From Gulosibacter sediminis (lineage in GTDB: Bacteria; Actinomycetota; Actinomycetes; Actinomycetales; Microbacteriaceae), in NCBI RefSeq assembly GCF_014904065.1, contig NZ_JACXJG010000012.1, positions 81,264 through 93,940 on the forward strand: DNA of 12,677 nt, read 5' to 3'. The notes beneath the pieces are model-generated. The model saw nothing but the letters and a program-made list of their open reading frames with translations. It was not told where the DNA came from and did no database searches. Positions 6,500 through 12,677 of the stretch are shown piece by piece (within the stretch, counting starts at the first letter, position 1; the number at the start of each line of letters is the position of its first letter). A program made the translations under genes and the position numbers.

Positions 6500-7441
6500 A
6501 TGTCCGACACCGATAAGGCAACAAAGGCGGACGACGCGAGTACCTACCGCCTCAATCGTGCCGGCGTGCCCGACACCACACCCGAGGTCGATGAGCTGGC
6601 CGAGTTGGCCGGTCGTCAGCCCGGCAACATCGACGCGTGGAAGCAGGGCTACCCGTACAGCCGCAAACTCACGCGCGCCGTGTACGAGCGCCAGAAGCGC
6701 CTCTTGCAGATCGAACTCCTCAAGCTGCAGACGTGGGTCAAGGAGTCGGGCACGAAGCTGGTCATCATCTTCGAGGGCCGCGATGCTGCGGGGAAAGGCG
6801 GCGCCATCAAGCGCTTTATGGAGCACCTGAACCCACGAGGTGCCCGCACCGTCGCGCTCGAGAAACCGACCGAGAAAGAATCCACGCAGTGGTATTTCCA
6901 GCGCTATGTCGAGCACCTGCCCTCGGCCGGCGAGATCGTGCTGTTCGACCGCTCCTGGTACAACCGGGCCGGGGTTGAGCGCGTCATGGGGTACTGCACG
7001 CCGACGCAGTACTTGGAGTTCACGCGTTCCGCGCCCGAGTTCGAGCGGATGCTCGTGAACTCCGGCATTCACGTCATCAAGTTCTGGTTCTCCGTGGGGC
7101 GAGCCGAGCAGCTCGCGCGCTTTGCTGCCCGCCGCGACGACCCGGTACGCCAGTGGAAGCTCTCGCCGACCGACCTCGCATCGCTCGATAAGTGGGACGA
7201 ATACACGGCCGCAAAGGAGGCGATGTTCTTCTACACCGACACCGCCGAGTCGCCGTGGACCGTCGTGAAGTCGAACGATAAGAAGCGAGCGCGGCTCGAG
7301 GCGATGCGCTACGTGTTGAACGAGTTCGACTACCCGAACAAGGACAAAGCCGTTGCAGTCGCGCCTGACCCGAAAATCGTTGGTTCTCCGCGCGTGATCT
7401 ATGACGATGGCGAGCGCCCCGAGGAGTTTCCCGTCGTGTGA
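6500..7441 (+). CDS. ppk2: polyphosphate kinase 2 family protein (class I-like)
   Basis: A 313-aa single-domain PPK2, a P-loop enzyme that transfers phosphate between polyphosphate and nucleotides, typically polyP + ADP to ATP for class I. Seen: Walker A GRDAAGKGG (residues 93-101, K99); NPRGARTVAL; ESTQWYFQRYVEHLP; Walker B-like VLFDRSWYNRAG (147-158, D150); the APEFERMLV...IKFWFSV stretch; WKLSPTDL; and DDKKRARL-type sequence SNDKKRARLEAMRYVLN near the C-terminus. These blocks agree with class I PPK2 rather than AMP-using class II; the substrate call is by similarity only. The first 50 residues are a poorly conserved lead-in. ATG 6500 is preceded by AGGGGAG (6488-6494) at 5 nt. Hairpins bound the gene on both sides, so it is probably monocistronic. 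Its place between rpsO and pnp is unusual. Confidence 0.92.
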   Translation: MSDTDKATKADDASTYRLNRAGVPDTTPEVDELAELAGRQPGNIDAWKQGYPYSRKLTRAVYERQKRLLQIELLKLQTWVKESGTKLVIIFEGRDAAGKGGAIKRFMEHLNPRGARTVALEKPTEKESTQWYFQRYVEHLPSAGEIVLFDRSWYNRAGVERVMGYCTPTQYLEFTRSAPEFERMLVNSGIHVIKFWFSVGRAEQLARFAARRDDPVRQWKLSPTDLASLDKWDEYTAAKEAMFFYTDTAESPWTVVKSNDKKRARLEAMRYVLNEFDYPNKDKAVAVAPDPKIVGSPRVIYDDGERPEEFPVV

Positions 7442-7469
7442 CGGAATGCGTCGAAGCGAATCGGCGACA

Positions 7470-7503
7470 GTTGCTGCCCGTAGCTAGGGTTACGGGCAGC
7501 AAC
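7470..7503. promoter_or_regulatory. perfect 13-bp palindrome around the metB -10 box (operator or ppk2 terminator)
   Basis: GTTGCTGCCCGTA (7470-7482) and its exact complement (7491-7503) flank GCTAGGGT (7483-7490). It starts 28 nt after the ppk2 stop, so it can act as a ppk2 terminator; a TTTT run follows at 7509-7512. The spacer, however, contains TAGGGT (7485-7490), a plausible metB -10 box 33 nt before ATG 7524. If that box is used, the arms sit where a repressor would block RNA polymerase. Both roles may hold. Confidence 0.55.
7485..7490 (+). promoter_or_regulatory. putative metB -10 box
   Basis: TAGGGT matches TAnnnT and shares the GCTAGnnT core with the rpsO and pnp candidates. The predicted transcript would begin within the right arm of the palindrome and give a leader of about 26 nt carrying the Shine-Dalgarno AGGAG (7515-7519). 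That leader is too short for a SAM riboswitch. Confidence 0.35.
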
Positions 7504-7523
7504 GACCGTTTTCCAGGAGCATC

Positions 7524-8684
7524 ATGACTGAGTTTTCGAGCCTCACTCGCGCCACCCGTGCGGGCATTGAGACCGACACCGCGCAGGGCGCGGTTGTCCC
7601 ACCGCTGTACCTTTCTTCGAACTACACCTTCGCGAAGTTCGGCGAGCCGCGACGGTTCGACTACACCCGCTCCGGAAATCCCACGCGTGCCATCCTCGGC
7701 GAGGCAATCGCCGAGCTCGAGGGAGGCGCTGGGGCGACGATCGTGGCGACCGGCATGGGCGCAGTTACGCTCGTGACCGTGGCGCTGCTGCAGCCGGGCG
7801 ACGTTGTTGCTTACCCCCACGACTGTTATGGCGGCACCTGGCGCCTGTTCGAGCAACTCGGCTCGAAGGGGCTTTACCGCTTCGAGCCCGTTGACTTCAC
7901 CGACGTCGAAGCGGCCAAGGCTCGCATCGCGCAGCTCTCGCCGAAGCTCGTCTGGCTCGAGACTCCCTCGAACCCGCTGCTGCGCGTGACTGACGTCGAG
8001 GCCATCTCGGCGGCCGCTCACGAATCGGGTGCGCTCGTTGCAGTTGACAACACCTTCCTCACGCCGCTCGCGCAGAAGCCCTTTGCACTCGGCGCCGACG
8101 TGGTTGTGCACTCCGTCACGAAGTACCTGAACGGCCACTCCGACGTGGTGCAGGGCGCGGTCATCGGTCGCACCCCCGAGCTTGCGGAACGCTTCGATTG
8201 GTGGGGCAATGTGCTCGGCGTCACGGCCAGCCCGGCCGACTCGTACCTCGTAATTCGCGGCCTGCGCACGCTCGAGGTGCGGTTCGCACGGCACCAAGAA
8301 AACACGATCGCCGTCGTCGACGCGATTAGGGACCACCCCGCGGTGCAGCAGCTCAACTTCCCGGGTCTTGCCGAGCACCCGGGCCACGAGCTTGCGAAGC
8401 GTCAGCAGTCGGGTTTCGGTGCGATGTTCTCGATCGACCTCGTCGGCGGCGAGGACGCGGCACGCCGCTTCGTCGAGGCGGTCGAGCTCTTCTCGCTCGC
8501 GGAGTCGCTCGGCGGCACCGAGTCGCTCGTCGCACATCCCGCGACCATGACCCACGCGTCGATGACGCCCGAGGCGCAGGATGCCGCCGGCATCACGCCC
8601 GGCCTGCTGCGGTTCTCGATCGGCATCGAGCCGGTCGAAGACCTCATCGTCGACCTCAAGGCCGCCCTCGACGCCGCGCTCTAG
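7524..8684 (+). CDS. metB: cystathionine gamma-synthase
   Basis: A 386-aa PLP-dependent enzyme of the Cys/Met metabolism family. It joins an activated homoserine (O-succinyl or O-acetyl) with cysteine to form cystathionine, the first transsulfuration step towards methionine, in the cytosol. Seen: FDYTRSGNPTR with Y47 and R49 (neighbour-subunit phosphate contacts), CYGGTWR with Y102 stacking on PLP, VDNTFLTP with D175, SVTKYLNGHSDV with K200 as the Schiff-base lysine, SLGGTESLVAHPATMTH, and LLRFSIGIE with the carboxylate-binding R363. Length and the KYLNGHSDV / ESL...ATMTH pattern agree with MetB; cystathionine gamma-lyase and O-acetylhomoserine sulfhydrylase are relatives that cannot be fully excluded from sequence. 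ATG 7524 follows AGGAG at 4 nt. It appears monocistronic, between two hairpins, with a palindrome over its promoter. Confidence 0.88.
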   Translation: MTEFSSLTRATRAGIETDTAQGAVVPPLYLSSNYTFAKFGEPRRFDYTRSGNPTRAILGEAIAELEGGAGATIVATGMGAVTLVTVALLQPGDVVAYPHDCYGGTWRLFEQLGSKGLYRFEPVDFTDVEAAKARIAQLSPKLVWLETPSNPLLRVTDVEAISAAAHESGALVAVDNTFLTPLAQKPFALGADVVVHSVTKYLNGHSDVVQGAVIGRTPELAERFDWWGNVLGVTASPADSYLVIRGLRTLEVRFARHQENTIAVVDAIRDHPAVQQLNFPGLAEHPGHELAKRQQSGFGAMFSIDLVGGEDAARRFVEAVELFSLAESLGGTESLVAHPATMTHASMTPEAQDAAGITPGLLRFSIGIEPVEDLIVDLKAALDAAL

Positions 8685-8694
8685 TCTTCCTCAG

Positions 8695-8749
8695 CCCCGA
8701 ACGCCACCCCACCCGTCCGCCAAGCGTGATGGTGGGGTGGCGTTCGGGG
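8695..8749. terminator. strong terminator between metB and pnp
   Basis: A perfect 19-bp inverted repeat, CCCCGAACGCCACCCCACC (8695-8713) and its exact complement (8731-8749), with a 17-nt loop, starts 10 nt after the metB stop. Only TTT follows. It is the longest perfect stem in the window, very G+C-rich, and should insulate pnp from metB. Confidence 0.8.
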
Positions 8750-8765
8750 TTTCCAGACCGCTCGC

Positions 8766-8774
8766 TGCTAGGAT
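8766..8774 (+). promoter_or_regulatory. extended -10 promoter of pnp
   Basis: TGC followed by TAGGAT (8769-8774) gives an extended -10 shortly after the metB terminator. It predicts a pnp leader of roughly 155 nt. No clear -35 is seen. Confidence 0.4.
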
Positions 8775-8800
8775 CAGGGGGTTCGTACTAATTCGCACGC

Positions 8801-8895
8801 GGCTCAGCATTGCTGATTGTCGGTGGTGGCGAGCCGGACTCGTCTGAAACGCGACGCCGGAGCGCAATTACTGATGGTCAGCCGAGGGAGCCTCG
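8801..8895 (+). promoter_or_regulatory. structured pnp leader
   Basis: The non-coding stretch 8685-8937 holds the terminator, the promoter and this leader. Stems visible: TCAGC-ATT-GCTGA (8804-8816), enclosed by or competing with GGCTC/GAGCC (8801-8805 with 8831-8835); CTGA-TGG-TCAG (8871-8881); and CGAGG-GAG-CCTCG (8883-8895). GCTGA at 8812-8816 can also pair with TCAGC at 8878-8882, so two folds are possible. In other bacteria pnp leaders are processed by RNase III and controlled by PNPase itself; a similar role here is inference. Confidence 0.3.
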
Positions 8896-8924
8896 ACAGG
8901 TGTTGTGTGCGTGCGAGCGACACT

Positions 8925-8933
8925 AAGGAGGAG
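8925..8933 (+). promoter_or_regulatory. ribosome binding site that fixes the pnp TTG start
   Basis: AAGGAGGAG is a near-ideal Shine-Dalgarno sequence. GGAGG (8927-8931) lies 6 nt before TTG 8938, and no ATG is available nearby in frame, so the TTG is the start. Confidence 0.8.
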
Positions 8934-8937
8934 ACCT

Positions 8938-11199
8938 TTGGAGGGTCCCGAAATCAAGTTCGCCGAAACCGTTATTGACAACGGTAAGTTCGGCACCCGC
9001 ACCGTCCGCTTCGAAACGGGTCGTCTCGCGCAGCAGTCGCAGGGTTCGGCAGTCGCCTACCTCGACGACGAAACCATGCTGCTCAGCGCGACGAGCATCT
9101 CGAAGCACCCGAAGGAGCGCTTTGACTTCTTCCCCCTGACGGTTGACGTTGAGGAGCGCTCGTACGCCAAGGGCGCCATCCCTGGCTCGTTCTTCCGCCG
9201 CGAGGGCCGCCCCTCGACCGACGCGATCCTCGCGTGCCGCCTCATCGACCGCCCGATGCGCCCGTCGTTCGTCGACGGCCTCCGCAACGAGGTGCAGATC
9301 GTCGTGACCGTGCTCTCGATCGCCCCCGACGAGACCTACGACGTGCTTGCCGTCAACGCGGCATCCATGTCATCGCAGATCTCTGGCGTGCCGTTCTCGG
9401 GCCCCATCGGTGCCGTGCGCATCGTGCTCATCGACGGCCAGTGGGTCGCGTTCCCGAAGTACTCGCAGCAGGAGCAGGCTGTCTTCGAGCTGACCGTTGC
9501 CGGTCGCCTCGTGACGAACGCCGACGGCAGCGAAGACATCGCGGTGATGATGGTTGAGGCGCAGGCACCCGACAACGCGTGGGAGCTTATCCAGAACGGC
9601 GCCCAGAAGCCAGACGAGGCCGTCGTTGCTGGCGGTCTCGAGGCCTCGAAGCCCTTCATCACCCAGCTCATCAAGGCGCAGCAGTCGGTTGCCGACCAGG
9701 TGAACAAGGAAATCAAGGAATACCCGGTATTCCCGGCCTACACCGAGCCCGTTCGCGCGCTCGTCGAGGCCGAGGCGAAGGACGAGCTCGGCAAGGTCTA
9801 CCAGATCGCCGACAAGATCGAGCGCCAGAATGCTGACGACGCCCTCAAGGCGCGCGTGACCGAGGCCGTTGCGGCCAAGGTCGAGGCTGGCGAGCTCGAG
9901 GACTCGGCTCTGGGCCAGGTCTCGGCTGCGTACAAGTCGGTCACGAAGGACGTCGTTCGCGGCCGCATCCTCAGCGACGGTCAGCGTATCGATGGCCGCG
10001 GAGTTGCCGACATCCGCCAGCTCGACGCTGAGGTCGAGGTTGTGCCCCGCGTGCACGGCTCGGCCATCTTCCAGCGCGGCGAGACGCAGATTCTCGGCGT
10101 CACAACGCTGAACATGCTCAAGATGGAGCAGCAGATCGACTCGCTCAGCCCCGTTCAGTCGAAGCGCTACATGCACCACTACAACTTCCCGCCCTACTCG
10201 ACCGGTGAGACCGGCCGTGTTGGCTCGCCGAAGCGTCGCGAGATCGGTCACGGCAATCTGGCCGAGAAGGCGCTGCTTGCAGTGCTGCCCACCCGCGAGG
10301 AGTTCCCCTACGCGATCCGTCAGGTCTCGGAGGCCCTCGGCTCGAACGGCTCGACCTCGATGGGTTCGGTCTGCGCCTCCACGCTCTCGCTGCTCAACGC
10401 CGGTGTGCCCCTGCGCGCGCCCGTCGCGGGTATCGCCATGGGCCTCGTGTCGGCTGAGGTCGACGGCGAGATGAAGTACCAGGCACTCACCGACATCCTC
10501 GGTGCCGAGGACGCGCTCGGCGACATGGACTTCAAGGTCGCCGGTACCTCGGAGTTCGTTACCGCTCTGCAGCTCGACACCAAGCTCGACGGCATCCCCT
10601 CGGAGGTGCTCGACGCCGCGCTCCAGCAGGCGCACGACGCTCGCATCAAGATCCTCAACGAGGCGATCACTGCTGTGATCTCGGAGCCCGACGAGATGGC
10701 GGCCACCGCACCGCGCATCATCTCGGTGAAGATCCCCGTTGACAAGATCGGTGAGGTCATCGGCCCCAAGGGCAAGGTCATCAACCAGATCCAGGAAGAC
10801 ACCGGCGCCGACATCTCGATCGAGGACGACGGCACCGTGTTCATCGGCGCGACCGACGGCCCCTCGGCCGAGGCTGCCCGTGCACAGGTCAACGCGATCG
10901 CGAACCCGCAGGTTCCCGAGGTCGGCGAACAGTACCTCGGTACCGTCGTCAAGCTTGCGAGCTTCGGTGCGTTCGTGTCGCTCCTGCCTGGCAAGGACGG
11001 CCTGCTGCACATCTCGGAGGTGCGCAAGCTCGTTGGTGGCAAGCGCGTCGAGAACGTCGAAGACGTGGTCTCGGTTGGTCAGAAGCTGCTCGTGAAGATC
11101 ACGAAGGTGGACGACCGTGGCAAGCTCTCACTCGAGCCCGTGCTCGAGGAGGGCGAAGGCGCCGACGAGACCGAGGTCGAGTCGACCGACGCCGAGTAG
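8938..11199 (+). CDS. pnp: polyribonucleotide nucleotidyltransferase (PNPase)
   Basis: A 753-aa trimeric exoribonuclease that degrades RNA 3' to 5' with phosphate, releasing NDPs, and can add tails in reverse. Actinobacterial homologues are also named guanosine pentaphosphate synthetase. Domains: first RNase PH domain from about residue 10, with FFRREGRP at 85-92 and LIDRPMRP at 102-109; a helical linker around 240-330; second RNase PH domain, with phosphate-binding GSNGSTSM at 468-475 and the catalytic aspartates in [14 protein letters not shown] at 519-532; KH domain with GPKG at 609-612; S1 domain from about 662 to 735; and an acidic tail. The TTG start at 8938 is preferred to GTG 8905 because of the ideal Shine-Dalgarno before it and because the protein then begins (M)EGPEIKFAE. 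It has its own promoter and leader and ends in a nested hairpin. Confidence 0.96.
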   Translation: MEGPEIKFAETVIDNGKFGTRTVRFETGRLAQQSQGSAVAYLDDETMLLSATSISKHPKERFDFFPLTVDVEERSYAKGAIPGSFFRREGRPSTDAILACRLIDRPMRPSFVDGLRNEVQIVVTVLSIAPDETYDVLAVNAASMSSQISGVPFSGPIGAVRIVLIDGQWVAFPKYSQQEQAVFELTVAGRLVTNADGSEDIAVMMVEAQAPDNAWELIQNGAQKPDEAVVAGGLEASKPFITQLIKAQQSVADQVNKEIKEYPVFPAYTEPVRALVEAEAKDELGKVYQIADKIERQNADDALKARVTEAVAAKVEAGELEDSALGQVSAAYKSVTKDVVRGRILSDGQRIDGRGVADIRQLDAEVEVVPRVHGSAIFQRGETQILGVTTLNMLKMEQQIDSLSPVQSKRYMHHYNFPPYSTGETGRVGSPKRREIGHGNLAEKALLAVLPTREEFPYAIRQVSEALGSNGSTSMGSVCASTLSLLNAGVPLRAPVAGIAMGLVSAEVDGEMKYQALTDILGAEDALGDMDFKVAGTSEFVTALQLDTKLDGIPSEVLDAALQQAHDARIKILNEAITAVISEPDEMAATAPRIISVKIPVDKIGEVIGPKGKVINQIQEDTGADISIEDDGTVFIGATDGPSAEAARAQVNAIANPQVPEVGEQYLGTVVKLASFGAFVSLLPGKDGLLHISEVRKLVGGKRVENVEDVVSVGQKLLVKITKVDDRGKLSLEPVLEEGEGADETEVESTDAE

Positions 11200-11211
11200 C
11201 CACACCTGGCT

Positions 11212-11250
11212 GAGTAAAGCGGCCCGTGCAGCGCACGCGCCGCTTTACTC
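11212..11250 (+). terminator. pnp terminator, nested hairpin
   Basis: GAGTAAAGCGGC (11212-11223) and its exact complement (11239-11250) form a perfect 12-bp stem 12 nt after the pnp stop. The loop itself contains a 5-bp stem, CGTGC (11225-11229) with GCACG (11233-11237) and loop AGC, so the whole can stack as one long hairpin. No T-run is present beyond a short TAT. Confidence 0.75.
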
Positions 11251-11258
11251 TATTCGGC

Positions 11259-11264
11259 TACACT
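11259..11264 (+). promoter_or_regulatory. -10 box of the M16 peptidase gene (leaderless promoter)
   Basis: TACACT ends 9 nt before ATG 11274 and no Shine-Dalgarno sequence is present, so the transcript is probably leaderless. The box overlaps a small palindrome, TCGGCT (11254-11259) with AGCCGA (11267-11272), that could be an operator. No good -35 is seen; that position falls in the pnp terminator. Confidence 0.4.
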
Positions 11265-11273
11265 CAAGCCGAT

Positions 11274-12616
<1,343 letters not shown>

Positions 12617-12620
<4 letters not shown>

Positions 12621-12677
12621 GTCATTTCCTCTACCTGGTGCGGCACGGGGAGGTGCGTGATGCCGAATTCGGCATCA
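12617..12677 (+). CDS. histidine phosphatase family protein (5' end only)
   Basis: The first 20 codons of a gene cut by the window edge. The visible residues include FLYLVRHGE, the N-terminal active-site motif of the histidine phosphatase (phosphoglycerate mutase-like) superfamily, where H10 would carry the phosphate. The superfamily covers sugar-phosphate mutases and many phosphatases, so substrate cannot be judged. The ATG overlaps the M16 peptidase stop by 4 nt (ATGA), which indicates co-transcription and translational coupling; GGAGG in the preceding codons (12605-12609) serves as ribosome binding site. Confidence 0.85.

Noticed and set aside
7441..7523. SAM or other riboswitch in front of metB.
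   Set aside because: The whole gap is 82 nt and is mostly taken by the palindrome; there is no room for a known methionine riboswitch and no matching core was seen.
8905..8937. GTG at 8905 as the pnp start.
   Set aside because: It adds an Arg-rich 11-residue stretch that includes the Shine-Dalgarno sequence; TTG 8938 has an ideal ribosome site at the right distance.
11226..11273. GTG at 11226 as the M16 peptidase start.
   Set aside because: It falls inside the pnp terminator hairpin, and its extra 16 residues are unrelated to the peptidase fold.

Overview
The window is high-GC chromosomal DNA (by eye well above 60% G+C) from an actinobacterium. The gene set and protein style (rpsO, an actinobacterial-type PNPase gene with a TTG start, an M16 peptidase downstream of pnp, a 'GARAGR' small membrane protein, several apparently leaderless promoters) point most naturally to Microbacteriaceae. 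That family assignment is inference, not a database result. It looks like an ordinary core-genome region: no transposase, integrase, phage gene, tRNA, rRNA or CRISPR array was seen, and every gene is intact except the last, which is cut by the window edge.

Layout. 1-233: no convincing gene; a possible promoter and a 25-codon upstream frame precede a 719-aa SNF2-family helicase (234-2393, +). After a 74-nt gap with a plausible promoter comes aspartate ammonia-lyase aspA (2468-3991, +), which ends 5 nt from the stop of a convergent small membrane-anchored protein (3997-4413, -). That gene diverges, across only 42 nt, from a PrsW-type intramembrane metalloprotease (4456-5646, +). The protease gene overlaps an FKBP-type prolyl isomerase gene (5643-6011) by ATGA. 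Next are rpsO (6123-6392, ribosomal protein S15) with a 15-bp perfect hairpin behind it, a class I-like polyphosphate kinase 2 gene (6500-7441), metB for cystathionine gamma-synthase (7524-8684), a 19-bp perfect hairpin, pnp for polynucleotide phosphorylase (8938-11199), a nested hairpin, an M16 zinc peptidase (11274-12620), and the first 20 codons of a histidine phosphatase gene (12617 onward) overlapping it by ATGA.

How the genes relate. rpsO, pnp and the M16 peptidase belong to a widely conserved neighbourhood for translation and RNA turnover. Here rpsO and pnp are separated by ppk2 and metB, each bounded by its own hairpin, so the stretch reads as mostly separate transcription units. aspA (aspartate to fumarate plus ammonia) and metB (transsulfuration towards methionine) are amino-acid metabolism. 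PPK2 links polyphosphate to the ADP/ATP pool.

No obviously new multi-gene system is present. The most interesting material is regulatory architecture: a divergent leaderless promoter pair in 42 bp whose -10 and -35 positions coincide, a perfect palindrome that encloses the likely metB -10 box, a shared GCTAGnnT promoter core at rpsO, metB and pnp, structured rpsO and pnp leaders, and the interrupted rpsO-pnp linkage.
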